A DNA stretch of 52,424 bases from NCBI GenBank assembly GCA_934476455.1, contig CAKSNY010000018.1, positions 1 to 52,424 on the forward strand, written 5' to 3'. This document shows, piece by piece, positions 1 to 7,596 of the stretch. This DNA is from an uncultured Clostridia bacterium. GTDB lineage: Bacteria; Bacillota; Clostridia; UMGS1883. The stretch's first letter is position 1, and each line of letters starts with the position of its first letter. Below the pieces are notes generated by a model. The model saw nothing but the letters and a program-made list of their open reading frames with translations, was not told where the DNA came from and did no database searches. Position numbers and translations under genes: made by a program.

Positions 1-153
1 GCGAAATATTACCGTGCGATATATATACCTAACTGCCTGGTATGGATTGCGTATGATTTTATGGCAAAGGCGTACGGCAATCTTTTAACACATATTGTCT
101 TAACGATTGCGCTGCTGGGGGCAATTTTTGTGAGGGACAGAAAACACGGTTGA
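1..153 (+). CDS. C-terminal end of a small membrane protein (YgjV-like?), truncated by window edge
   Basis: Frame 1 is open from the first base to a TGA at 151-153, giving 50 residues. The visible part starts with a basic/aromatic segment, has an internal WIAYDFMAKAYG stretch, then a clear hydrophobic helix (roughly residues 29-43) and a charged RDRKHG tail. A tryptophan-tyrosine-aspartate segment followed by a final helix and a basic tail resembles the end of the YgjV inner-membrane protein family. That assignment is inference from a short fragment. The start lies outside the window. The next gene follows 63 bases downstream on the same strand. Confidence 0.5.
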   Translation, partial: AKYYRAIYIPNCLVWIAYDFMAKAYGNLLTHIVLTIALLGAIFVRDRKHG

Positions 154-216
154 CTAAAATGGAGAAAAGCAATATACTAAACATTGATGGGATTTTCACT
201 GAGTTTGGAGGAAATT

Positions 217-2505
217 ATGCGCAAGAAAGGTTTTGTGTTTAAAAATATAAGAGCAGGCAGGGAACAAAAAAATTTCACACTGTTTTTTGTGTGGTTGTTA
301 TCATACGTTTTTGTGCTTCTTATCCCCATACTTTCGTTTTTGGGCGGAATTTATGCTTATGAGAGAAACTACAGCAGGCATATAGACCAGTTTCACACGT
401 CTCTTGTCACGGCAACTGCGTCCGGAATAAAAGAAATCCTTGTTGATATTAACGAGCTGCAATCTATGCTTTTGCTGCATAATCCAAATATTTCCGAGGT
501 TTTGTCGATAAATCAACCCAATTTGTACTACGGTTCAAAAGAGGTTATAAACTTTGTTTCGGACCTTTCGGTATACAAGACATATAAAAGCAACATTGAT
601 TTTATGTTTATATATGTAGAGGACACTGATATTATAATCCACGAAACGGGCGCATACGATTCTCACTATTTTTATAATATATATTTTAAAGGAACTGTTC
701 CGTATGAAGAATGGAAAAAGCAGCTGTGTCAAAGCTATCACAACAATGCAAGGTATTTTTCCACCTCTGTCAGAATAAATGATAATTTAAAAGATGCGGT
801 GTGTTTTCGCTCTACGCTTTCGCCATCGTCATTTATTGCAAAACCGCTTCGTTCCAATTTGTTTATTTTGGTTGATGAGGAACGTTTTTTCCGCAGTATA
901 GATGTAGGCATAGATTATTGCGACACATACATTTTCGACTCTCGCGGAAATACGCTTCTATACAACCTTAAAACAAGTGACCCGATTGTGCCCAAAAACC
1001 TCAGAGAACTTGCAAACAGTAAATCGGGAATATCTCTTAAAATGCAGAACCTGAGTTTTCAGGCAACCGAAATGACAGTTGCACTGTTAATTCCTACAAA
1101 GCTTTTAAATAACGGACTCACATCATCACGGATGATTGTAATAGGGCTGGTTGCGGTATGCCTTGCTCTTGCATCACTTTTAATAACTTATTTTATGAAA
1201 AAGAATTATTCTCCGTTGGAGTCAATAATGTCGGGACTTAATATTCCCAAAGGGGACAGCCGCACGGAAATGGGGTCGCTTGGGGAACGTGTAAAACAGC
1301 TTTTTACAAGTAATGCCGCATTATCAAATACGATCAACGCACAAAGCTCACTGCTTCACGATTTCACATTAACACAGCTTTTAAGCGGAACTTTTGGAAC
1401 TGCGCCCAGACCGGCGGAAAATATAAAGTACGTTTCGGAATTTGTGTATAAAAATTTTTTGGTTGTAATATTTTCGTGGAACAGCCTTGACAAAATGTTT
1501 GATGACGACTCGATAAGCAATAAAGAAAAAATAAACGAGATGTATTTTATCATAAAAAATATATTTGAAGAAGTGTTTACAGACGAAAAATCTGTTGCAA
1601 AGGTTGTCACATACGGAGAAATACCGGTGTGTATTATAAACACAGACAAAGGCATACAAGACAACGAAAACGTATTTGAAGAAAAGGCTGCCTACGGCTG
1701 CGAAATTATCAAGAAAAACTTTTTGGTGAATATTGAATTTACCTTTTCTTCTTATTATGATTCTTTATATGAAATATCGTCTGCTTTTTCGGAGGCAAAA
1801 CGTGCTCTCAATTATAAAAACTCTTACAGTGCAACATTTTTGCAGCCTGAAAGACAAAACAACGGTGACGAAAAAATTTATGACTATCCGCTTGAATTAG
1901 AGGAAAAATTGACAAACGCAATTTGCAGGGGTGACAGTATAACTGCGCAGAATGTTATATGCAGTATATTTGAAGTACTCGCTTCAAACAAAGCAAGCCG
2001 CGAATACACAAACTGCATTATCGGTGCAATTGTTTCGACCCTAATGCGTATTCCCGCAAATTCAAAATCCAAAAAAAACTTTTTGAATTTAATGTCAAGT
2101 GATGACATTGAACATCGAAAAAACGTTATTCTTTCATATTCACAGGCTTTGTGTGATGACAGTGCCGCTAAGGATGATCCGCCTGCATCACTGCCGGAAA
2201 AAGCCCTTAAATATGTGCTGGAAAACTATACAAGTGCAACACTCGGCGTAAACACTATAGCTGCATATTTCGGGGTATCATCGTTTTATCTTTCAAAGGT
2301 TTTTAAAGAGTCATACAGGCACACCCTTGTCGACTTTATCCATGAATATCGCCTTGAAAAGGCAACAGAGCTTATACGGTCAAATAAATATTCATTTGTT
2401 GAAATTTCGGAAATGCTGGGGTATAACCATATAAGAACCTTTAACCGTGTGTTCAAAAAGTACATTGGGGTAACGCCGTCAGAGTACAAGAAATCCATAA
2501 CATAA
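217..2505 (+). CDS. Membrane-anchored AraC-family transcriptional regulator
   Basis: A 762-residue regulator with an N-terminal membrane helix (about residues 20-47), a large extracytoplasmic sensor region, a second helix (about 305-327), a cytoplasmic middle part, and a C-terminal double helix-turn-helix AraC domain (about 661-760) ending in the usual GVTPSEYKK-type motif. This architecture (sensor loop between two helices, AraC DNA-binding end) is typical of Firmicutes regulators of carbohydrate uptake and hydrolase genes. The reading frame is open from a TTG at 184, but a TTTGGAGG ribosome binding site at 204-211 sits 5 bases before ATG 217, so I start there. It is convergent with a GH92 glycosidase and may control glycan-use genes; that link is inference. 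Confidence 0.85.
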   Translation: MRKKGFVFKNIRAGREQKNFTLFFVWLLSYVFVLLIPILSFLGGIYAYERNYSRHIDQFHTSLVTATASGIKEILVDINELQSMLLLHNPNISEVLSINQPNLYYGSKEVINFVSDLSVYKTYKSNIDFMFIYVEDTDIIIHETGAYDSHYFYNIYFKGTVPYEEWKKQLCQSYHNNARYFSTSVRINDNLKDAVCFRSTLSPSSFIAKPLRSNLFILVDEERFFRSIDVGIDYCDTYIFDSRGNTLLYNLKTSDPIVPKNLRELANSKSGISLKMQNLSFQATEMTVALLIPTKLLNNGLTSSRMIVIGLVAVCLALASLLITYFMKKNYSPLESIMSGLNIPKGDSRTEMGSLGERVKQLFTSNAALSNTINAQSSLLHDFTLTQLLSGTFGTAPRPAENIKYVSEFVYKNFLVVIFSWNSLDKMFDDDSISNKEKINEMYFIIKNIFEEVFTDEKSVAKVVTYGEIPVCIINTDKGIQDNENVFEEKAAYGCEIIKKNFLVNIEFTFSSYYDSLYEISSAFSEAKRALNYKNSYSATFLQPERQNNGDEKIYDYPLELEEKLTNAICRGDSITAQNVICSIFEVLASNKASREYTNCIIGAIVSTLMRIPANSKSKKNFLNLMSSDDIEHRKNVILSYSQALCDDSAAKDDPPASLPEKALKYVLENYTSATLGVNTIAAYFGVSSFYLSKVFKESYRHTLVDFIHEYRLEKATELIRSNKYSFVEISEMLGYNHIRTFNRVFKKYIGVTPSEYKKSIT

Positions 2506-2509
2506 AAAT

Positions 2510-2540
2510 GAAAACGCAGCAAGCTGTTTGCTGCGTTTTC
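2510..2540. terminator. Bidirectional terminator between AraC regulator and GH92 gene
   Basis: A 13-base perfect inverted repeat (2510-2522 with 2528-2540) around a 5-base loop. The outer ends are AAAA/TTTT, so it can terminate transcription from both convergent genes. Confidence 0.8.
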
Positions 2541-2556
2541 GTATTTATGTTATAAA

Positions 2557-4602
2557 CTAATTTTTAAGGTAAAATTCAAGGATTCCGCCTTTCATCATTT
2601 CGTGCACCGATATACTCATGTTAAAAATTCGGCTGCCGTTAAAGAACACCTTTTCCACGTAATTTCCGTTCCCGTGCACTGCAATCTCAAACAGGTTTTC
2701 ATTTGAAAGGTGAATTTTTGCGCTTCGTATACTCGGCACTCCTATAAGCATTTTGTCCTGTCCCGTTACGGGGAAAATTCCCAATGTATTCCATACAAAC
2801 CATGACGAAAGTGCCCCGGAATCGTTATTTCCGGGCATACCGCCCTTTCCTTCCGCAAACATATAATTTTTAATGGCGTTAACTACCTCGCATGTTCTGT
2901 CGTGTCGGTCCGCAAAATTATATACATACGGCGATTCCATATCATGCTCGTTATTTATGCCGTCAAACCGATGCAGAAGCAATGCGTTTCGATATTCGGA
3001 TTCTATGTCGGTGCATTGTGTAACACTTTCTTTGCCGTAACCGAAAAAACTGTCCGCCAGTTTGACAAAGTTTTCCCTGCCGCCGCAAAGCTGTATCCGT
3101 TCTTCCATATTCGGAAGAAGTCTGAATGAATAGTTCCAGCTGTCGCCTTCGTAGCATTCGCCGCATTTTAACAATCCGTTTTCATCAAAGGCATCGCTTT
3201 GGTGCTTTGCAATGCTTTTAAAATATTCGGAAGAAACATTGTCTTTGATGTCCGCTGCAATTTTCTGCGCTGCGCTGCAGGCCGATGTTACGTCCAATAC
3301 GTGCGTATATCTTTTTTCCGAAAACAAGGTGTTTATTTTGTTTTGCGTATCATCACCAAGCTCAAGTTTTGCAACGGTTATAACCTCGTCAGCACGGCAA
3401 AGCCCCCGAAAATACGCATCCGCCATAGTGTATGTTCCAAGCATTTTTGCCTGCGTTTCAAAGCATTCAACATATTTATGTGCACACTGGAGCAACGCTA
3501 TAGGAATATATGAATACTTTTTTGCGGTGTCGAAAATTGTTTTACATATTCCAATCCCCTCTTTTTTAAACAAAGTATATACAAGCGGAAGCTGGGTTTT
3601 GTATAAATCCCACAGCGTTGCAAAATCCGTATATCCGTGTTCCCATTTTGAAGGCTTTATAATACTGTGATAAAAGTTAGAGTAAAAAAGAGATTTTGTC
3701 TTTTCATCGGCATCAATCTCTATTCTGCCCAGGTATTCATCCCATAAAAGGGAAGCTTTTTTGCGTGCAGCGTCAAATTTGCCACTTTTCATTGCAAGCT
3801 TTTTTGCAGCATCCGTGCTTTCGCAAGAAACTGCCATTTTTAAAACGCATTTGCCGTCAACAATAAACACCCCGCCAAAGCGTTTTTTTGTATTGTCTTG
3901 TTGCAATTCTTTCCCGCTGCAAAGCACGTAGTCTTTAAACAGTGCGGCATTTTTTACGGCTCCATCACATACGGCGTAAAAATACATACGCACACCGTGA
4001 AGCGTAACCGCGGCGGATATTTCATTGTCAGACTCTACCGTGATTTTGGCGTCCCTTGCAAAATCATATGTACCCTCACCTAAGGAGCGGTCAAGCCCGT
4101 CGTTTGAAAAATCAATAAGAAGCTTTCCCTCTCCGTTAAAAAAGTAGCGGTGGTAAGCTGCGTTTTCATTCACGGTAATTTCAGCCTTTATATTGCTTTG
4201 CGCAAGCGTTGCGGTGTAATATCCGGGCTCTGCATGCTCATCTGCAATATCTTCGGAAATTTCGCGCAGCTCTCCGTATAACGGGGTTACCACAGCATAG
4301 TTGTAATACACCCTTATTTCTCCTGTTCCTGTTTGGTGCATATGTGAAAAACCTTTTGCTTTTGCAAAGAATCGCTCCGGCTTTCCGCCGTAGTTTACTT
4401 TATGATCTCCGTATCCCGAAGGATAGCCGCCGGTATACAGTCCGCACGACATTTTACCGAAAGGAATGGCTGCGCTTGGATTTGTGTTTCCGCATTGACC
4501 GTTAAGAAAAAACCATGTTGCCGCGATGCCTTCGGGTTTTGGCAAATTTGTTTCCCCATTACCGTAAAATACATCTGTATAATGCAATATGCTTCTATCC
4601 AT
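2557..4602 (-). CDS. GH92 family glycoside hydrolase (alpha-mannosidase type)
   Basis: A 681-residue protein with the landmarks of glycosyl hydrolase family 92, Ca-dependent exo-alpha-mannosidases: N-terminal beta-domain with FLNGQCGNTNPSAAIPFG and GYPSGY, then GFSHMHQTGTG (about residues 82-95), and near the C-terminus PGNNDSGALSSWFVWNTLG (about 589-607), the segment carrying a catalytic aspartate. Family members usually remove alpha-linked mannose from N-glycans or yeast mannan; exact linkage cannot be read here. No signal peptide is visible, so it probably acts on imported oligosaccharides. The frame is open further upstream, but ATG 4602 follows an AGGGGG ribosome binding site and lies downstream of the promoter at 4642-4669. 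The usual GN(D/E)D motif reads GNND, keeping the second acid. Confidence 0.85.
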   Translation of the reverse strand: MDRSILHYTDVFYGNGETNLPKPEGIAATWFFLNGQCGNTNPSAAIPFGKMSCGLYTGGYPSGYGDHKVNYGGKPERFFAKAKGFSHMHQTGTGEIRVYYNYAVVTPLYGELREISEDIADEHAEPGYYTATLAQSNIKAEITVNENAAYHRYFFNGEGKLLIDFSNDGLDRSLGEGTYDFARDAKITVESDNEISAAVTLHGVRMYFYAVCDGAVKNAALFKDYVLCSGKELQQDNTKKRFGGVFIVDGKCVLKMAVSCESTDAAKKLAMKSGKFDAARKKASLLWDEYLGRIEIDADEKTKSLFYSNFYHSIIKPSKWEHGYTDFATLWDLYKTQLPLVYTLFKKEGIGICKTIFDTAKKYSYIPIALLQCAHKYVECFETQAKMLGTYTMADAYFRGLCRADEVITVAKLELGDDTQNKINTLFSEKRYTHVLDVTSACSAAQKIAADIKDNVSSEYFKSIAKHQSDAFDENGLLKCGECYEGDSWNYSFRLLPNMEERIQLCGGRENFVKLADSFFGYGKESVTQCTDIESEYRNALLLHRFDGINNEHDMESPYVYNFADRHDRTCEVVNAIKNYMFAEGKGGMPGNNDSGALSSWFVWNTLGIFPVTGQDKMLIGVPSIRSAKIHLSNENLFEIAVHGNGNYVEKVFFNGSRIFNMSISVHEMMKGGILEFYLKN

Positions 4603-4641
4603 ATTTATTCCCCCTGACTGTTGTTTGTTTTCCTGTTTTTT

Positions 4642-4669
4642 ATTATAGCATGTCGGCAAAATCTTGTAA
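4642..4669 (-). promoter_or_regulatory. Sigma-A-type promoter for GH92 gene
   Basis: On the minus strand TTACAA (4669-4664) and a perfect TATAAT (4647-4642) are separated by 16 bases. It lies about 40 bases upstream of the GH92 start. Confidence 0.6.
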
Positions 4670-4857
4670 TTACACAAAAAGCCAACTTTTATAGACAAAA
4701 AATCAACTTAGCGAAAACTTGCCTTGTGCCCGGTAAACAATATTTTTTGATAAAGACCACGAAAACTTCAATAAAATTAAAAATATACAACAAATTGTAA
4801 ATAATTTATGAATTAACTTTACAAACACAATATATTGTGGCATGCTATATTCATAAA

Positions 4858-5066
4858 CAAACTTATGCAGGGAACCCCGACCTTTAGAAAGGTTAGTCAT
4901 ACCGGATGTCGTGATTGAGAAGCGCAAATGTGCGCGGAAAGTAAAAAGCCGCTTGGGCTACAAATGGTGAGGGGATTTCTATGCCCTCGCAAGAATAGAA
5001 TATTTGTATGTTTAAAAGGAATGTAGAAAACATTTATGTCGTTTTCTATGTTCCTTTTATTTGGTG
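4858..5066 (+). ncRNA. Candidate structured noncoding RNA, family not recognised
   Basis: No protein gene fits here. An extended -10 element (TGC TATATT, 4843-4851) precedes a segment rich in short perfect hairpins: ACCTT/AAGGT with a TAGA loop near 4880-4893, GCGCA/TGCGC near 4922-4937, and GUGAGGG/CCCUCGC near 4966-4990. It also holds a GCCGCTTGGGC box near 4952-4962 whose CGCTT could pair back with AAGCG near 4920. The unit ends in a long hairpin (5018-5058, 18 pairs with two G-U) followed by TTTTATTT. This order (promoter, compact folds, terminator) suggests an independently transcribed RNA. I could not match it to 6S RNA, SRP RNA, RNase P, tmRNA or a riboswitch class. Boundaries and strand are approximate. 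Confidence 0.4.
5018..5058 (+). terminator. Long hairpin terminator ending the RNA candidate
   Basis: Arms at about 5018-5035 and 5041-5058 form an 18-base-pair RNA stem in which the only non-Watson-Crick positions are two adjacent G-U pairs. Preservation of pairing through G-U changes suggests selection on RNA. T residues follow. Confidence 0.6.
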
Positions 5067-5079
5067 TGCTTGAAGGGAT
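5048..5079. repeat. 32-bp direct repeat, left copy (tRNA-Arg 3' end plus terminator arm)
   Basis: Identical to 5252-5283. The repeat includes one arm of a hairpin, a T-tract, the encoded CCA and the tRNA-Arg acceptor 3' strand. The two copies are offset by 204 bases. Repeats that contain a tRNA 3' end are the usual footprint of tRNA-targeting integrases, but local duplication would look the same. Confidence 0.85.
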
Positions 5080-5152
5080 ATTGCCGCAATGCGGCAATAC
5101 TTGCTTGACGACCCAAATGCTCTCCGCATTTCGGTACCCGTCTGCGCACCAA
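5062..5152 (-). pseudogene. Degenerate tRNA-Arg copy
   Basis: Positions 5062-5079 are identical to the 3' end, encoded CCA and T-arm edge of the intact tRNA-Arg at 5266-5342. After an inserted palindrome (ATTGCCGCA/TGCGGCAAT, 5079-5097), weak matches to the rest of the tRNA reappear around CGACCC and CCAAATnCTCT up to about 5152. The anticodon arm is missing, so it cannot act as a tRNA. It belongs to a 32-base direct repeat described separately. Confidence 0.4.
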
Positions 5153-5158
5153 AAAGCT

Positions 5159-5183
5159 AAAAAACAGCCGCCGACTGTTTTTT
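5159..5183. terminator. Terminator-like hairpin in the tRNA-Arg flank
   Basis: AAAAAACAG and CTGTTTTTT form a 9-base-pair stem around CCGCCGA, with more T residues on the plus strand. No intact gene leads into it. Shortly after, at about 5206-5217, stands an isolated T-arm-like sequence (AGGGTTCGAATCCCT) on the plus strand, another tRNA fragment. Confidence 0.5.
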
Positions 5184-5230
5184 TTTCGCTTTTTGCCCTC
5201 TCAGGGTTCGAATCCCTTGTTATCATAATA

Positions 5231-5262
5231 AAAGGAACATACCTTTACGGAATGTTCCTTTT
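5231..5262 (-). terminator. tRNA-Arg terminator
   Basis: Perfect hairpin AAAAGGAACAT / ATGTTCCTTTT immediately downstream of the tRNA-Arg 3' end when read on the minus strand, with a T-tract on that strand. Confidence 0.7.
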
Positions 5263-5265
5263 ATT

Positions 5266-5342
5266 TGGTGTGCTTGAAGGGATTCGAACCCCCGACCCTT
5301 TGGTTCGTAGCCAAATACTCTATCCAACTGAGCTACAAGCAC
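5266..5342 (-). tRNA. tRNA-Arg (anticodon ACG)
   Basis: Reading 5342 to 5266, a cloverleaf forms: acceptor GTGCTTG with CAAGCAC, D-arm with AGCTCAGTTGGATAGAGT, anticodon arm TTTGG-CTACGAA-CCAAA with anticodon ACG, T-arm GGGGG-TTCGAAT-CCCTT, discriminator A and encoded CCA. ACG is the bacterial arginine tRNA whose first anticodon base is normally edited to inosine to read CGN codons. Confidence 0.95.
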
Positions 5343-5364
5343 GTATGTTTCAAACGCGTATACT

Positions 5365-5393
5365 ATGATAGCACAGGTTTAAAAAAAAAGCAA
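5365..5393 (-). promoter_or_regulatory. Promoter for tRNA-Arg
   Basis: Minus-strand TTGCTT (5393-5388) and TATCAT (5370-5365) with a 17-base spacer, ending 22 bases before the tRNA. Confidence 0.55.
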
Positions 5394-5433
5394 TAGTTAA
5401 ATTTAAAAAAGTTGAATAAACAACTGAAAAAAT

Positions 5434-5462
5434 TTGACATACCCGTGCCTTTGTGATAGATT
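5434..5462 (+). promoter_or_regulatory. Promoter for the ComM-like ATPase gene
   Basis: TTGACA (5434-5439), 17 bases, TAGATT (5457-5462). A TATAAT is also present 5 bases further on. Confidence 0.6.
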
Positions 5463-5487
5463 ATAATGTATTAAAGAGGTGCATTTT

Positions 5488-7014
5488 ATGATAGTAAAGG
5501 TAAACACGGGCTTTGTTGCCGGGCTGGAGGGCAGCCTTGTAATTGCCGAGGCAGACTTTTCAAACGGGTTGCCGTCCTTTGACGTTGTAGGGCTTCCGGA
5601 CGCCACCGTGCGTGAGGCGAAGGAACGTGTGCGTTCAGCCGTGCGAAACAGCAATTTTGACTTCCCGGCAAAGCGCGCCGTGATAAACCTTGCTCCCGCA
5701 GATTTAAAGAAAGAGGGAACACAGTTCGACCTGCCGATTGCGGTTTCCGTTCTTTTGGGAACAGGACAGCTTAAGTGTGATGTCAGCGATTATATGCTTG
5801 TGGGAGAGCTTGGACTTTCCGGTGAGCTTCGGCGTATAAACGGTGTTTTACCGCTTGCTCTTTGCGCTGCACAAAACGGAATAAAAAATATTATAGTTCC
5901 CGAAGACAATGCAGACGAAGCAAGCCTTGTAAAAGATATAAATGTGTTTGGCGCAAGATGTCTTGCCGATGTTTTTAAGCATTTGTCGGGCGAATGTGCT
6001 TTGCAGCCATACAGATGTAATACAGAAGATATTTTTGACAGAGAGACGCATTATAATATAGATTTTTCCGATGTACGCGGACAGGCGGCGCTGCGGCGCG
6101 GCGTGGAGATAGGTGTAAGCGGCGGGCATAATATTCTTATTGTGGGAAGCCCGGGCAGCGGAAAGTCGATGATAGCCCAGCGCATACCCACTATTTTGCC
6201 GGATATGACATTTGAGGAGGCTTTAGAGGTTACGAAGATATATTCCGTAGCGGGCGAGCTTAAAGAGGGGCAGCGCCTTGCGGCGCGCCGACCGTTTCGT
6301 GCGCCGCACCACAGCGCCAGCGCGGCAAGTATTGTCGGCGGCGGTGCAAAGGCACGCCCGGGCGAAATTACGCTTGCGCATAACGGTGTGTTGTTTTTGG
6401 ACGAGCTGCCGGAGTACCGTAAGGACGTAATAGAAGCAATGCGGCAGCCGCTTGAGGATAAGAAAATTACGGTAACGCGTGCGGCGGCTTCGTATACATA
6501 CCCATGCAATACTATGCTTGTGGCTGCGCTTAACCCTTGCAGATGCGGTTTTTACGGCGACGGCACAAACCGCTGCCGCTGCTCGGAAAGCGATGTGAGG
6601 AGATACCTCGGAAAAATAAGCGGTCCTATGATAGACAGAATAGATATACAGCTTGAAGCGTTTACCGTAAAATATAACGATCTTACCGCAAAAAAGGGCG
6701 AATCCTCCGCCGAGATAAAAGAGCGTGTGAAAAATGCCCGCGCCATACAAAAGGAACGTTATAAAGAAGATGGTATTGTATGCAATGCGCAGCTTTACGG
6801 ACCGCTTATTGAAAAATATTGCCCGCTCGGAGAAGAAGAGGGTAAAATGGTGCAATACGCATTTGATTCTTTGGGGCTTACGGCGCGTGCCTATGCGCGT
6901 ATTCTTAAGGTGGCGCGTACAATTGCCGACACGGAGGCACGCCGCGACATAAACACGATGGATATTGCGGAGGCGATTGGCTACAGAAGCCTTGACAGAA
7001 AATACTTCGGCTGA
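5488..7014 (+). CDS. comM: YifB/ComM family Mg-chelatase-like AAA+ ATPase
   Basis: A 508-residue protein of the YifB/ComM family. The order is an N-terminal Lon-protease-like fold domain (about 1-175, with GLPDATVREAKERVRSA), an AAA+ Mg-chelatase domain with Walker A GSPGSGKS (about 220-227) and Walker B VLFLDELPEY (about 301-310), NPCRCGFYGD, and a C-terminal helical domain (TARAYARILKVARTIADTE). In naturally transformable bacteria ComM is a hexameric helicase that extends branch migration during integration of incoming DNA; in Firmicutes its role is less defined. The start is ATG 5488 after AAAGAGGTG; an in-frame GTG at 5479 lies inside that ribosome binding site. It has its own promoter and stands alone. 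Confidence 0.9.
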   Translation: MIVKVNTGFVAGLEGSLVIAEADFSNGLPSFDVVGLPDATVREAKERVRSAVRNSNFDFPAKRAVINLAPADLKKEGTQFDLPIAVSVLLGTGQLKCDVSDYMLVGELGLSGELRRINGVLPLALCAAQNGIKNIIVPEDNADEASLVKDINVFGARCLADVFKHLSGECALQPYRCNTEDIFDRETHYNIDFSDVRGQAALRRGVEIGVSGGHNILIVGSPGSGKSMIAQRIPTILPDMTFEEALEVTKIYSVAGELKEGQRLAARRPFRAPHHSASAASIVGGGAKARPGEITLAHNGVLFLDELPEYRKDVIEAMRQPLEDKKITVTRAAASYTYPCNTMLVAALNPCRCGFYGDGTNRCRCSESDVRRYLGKISGPMIDRIDIQLEAFTVKYNDLTAKKGESSAEIKERVKNARAIQKERYKEDGIVCNAQLYGPLIEKYCPLGEEEGKMVQYAFDSLGLTARAYARILKVARTIADTEARRDINTMDIAEAIGYRSLDRKYFG

Positions 7015-7066
7015 ATTATGCCTAAAAAAGAATAAAATTTTTGGGTAATACAACCTTTATAAATTG

Positions 7067-7095
7067 TTGACTTTTATATACCCCGGTAATATACT
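7067..7095 (+). promoter_or_regulatory. Promoter for the 38-residue lipoprotein gene
   Basis: TTGACT (7067-7072), exactly 17 bases, TATACT (7090-7095). It lies 33 bases before the small ORF, which supports the ORF being real. Confidence 0.7.
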
Positions 7096-7127
7096 TAATA
7101 TATATAGATATAATGCGGGGGATGGAT

Positions 7128-7244
7128 ATGAAAAAAGCAGCGGTTATAATTGCGGCTTTGATGTGCGCGGTAATGCTTGTCGGCTGCAACGGTGCGGCAG
7201 CGCCGCAAACACCGGAAGAAATACAAAACGGAACACAATGGTAA
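7128..7244 (+). CDS. Very small putative lipoprotein (38 aa)
   Basis: A short ORF of 38 codons. Residues 1-19 form a textbook lipoprotein signal (MKK, hydrophobic AAVIIAALMCAVMLV, then LVGC), so Cys20 would be lipidated by Lgt after export and the mature peptide would be only 19 residues, rich in A, P, Q and E. GGGGGATGG upstream can serve as a ribosome binding site, and a consensus promoter sits 33 bases before the start. I do not recognise a family. It may be a genuine tiny lipoprotein or the surviving front end of a larger one cut off by the hairpin array that begins 11 bases after its stop. Confidence 0.55.
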   Translation: MKKAAVIIAALMCAVMLVGCNGAAAPQTPEEIQNGTQW

Positions 7245-7254
7245 AGAAGCTTTT

Positions 7255-7523
7255 GCGGCGTAAATTTTTACGCCGCCGGAGCGTGTCGATAAAGCCGACA
7301 CGCTTCAAGCCGAAAGCTCGCTTTCGGAGCTTTCGTTTGAGAACAAGGGCTTTCGCTCGCGCGGCGCTCACCGCGCCAGCCCTTGCAGGGAGCGGTTTTT
7401 GCGGTACACGCCCGCGAAAACCGCGTTTTTTACGTCAGAGGGGAAATCCCCTCTGACAACTCCCCAAATTCTCGAATTTCCAGTTTTTCGACAGTCTTTG
7501 GCGGCGTAAATTTTTACGCCGCC
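7255..7523. repeat. Hairpin array bounded by two identical 23-bp palindromic repeats
   Basis: A 23-base sequence containing a 22-base palindrome (GCGGCGTAAA, TT, TTTACGCCGC) occurs at 7255-7277 and again, identical, at 7501-7523. Between them stand five hairpins: 7280-7304, 7310-7327, 7345-7384 (two-part stem AAGGGC/GCCCTT then GCGCGG/CCGCGC), 7392-7424 and 7434-7457 (ten perfect pairs with AAAT loop). The right palindrome is followed by GCTTTTTTG and can end transcription. No convincing ORF or transposase lies inside. It looks like a compact non-autonomous repeat element (MITE or REPIN type), which is inference. Confidence 0.7.
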
Positions 7524-7537
7524 GCTTTTTTGTACTA

Positions 7538-7566
7538 TTGACTTTATTTTGTGATTTTGATATAAT
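7538..7566 (+). promoter_or_regulatory. Promoter for the nucleotidyltransferase gene
   Basis: TTGACT (7538-7543), 17 bases, TATAAT (7561-7566). The -10 abuts an in-frame ATG at 7567, which therefore cannot be the translation start. Confidence 0.75.
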
Positions 7567-7596
7567 ATGACATATTTTAAAAAGAGGTGCCTTAAA

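Noticed and set aside
4858..5066. ZTP (pfl) riboswitch
   Set aside because: A GCCGCTTGGGC box and a possible pseudoknot partner recall it, but the P1 helix cannot be formed and no purine or folate gene follows on the same strand.
5036..5368. 110-codon plus-strand frame
   Set aside because: It crosses a terminator hairpin, a tRNA pseudogene and the antisense strand of tRNA-Arg.
6223..7053. 276-codon minus-strand frame
   Set aside because: Antisense to comM, with a low-complexity aromatic/basic translation; no start signal.
7255..7523. CRISPR array
   Set aside because: Only two repeat copies 246 bases apart and the spacer-like DNA is itself hairpins; no cas genes in the window.
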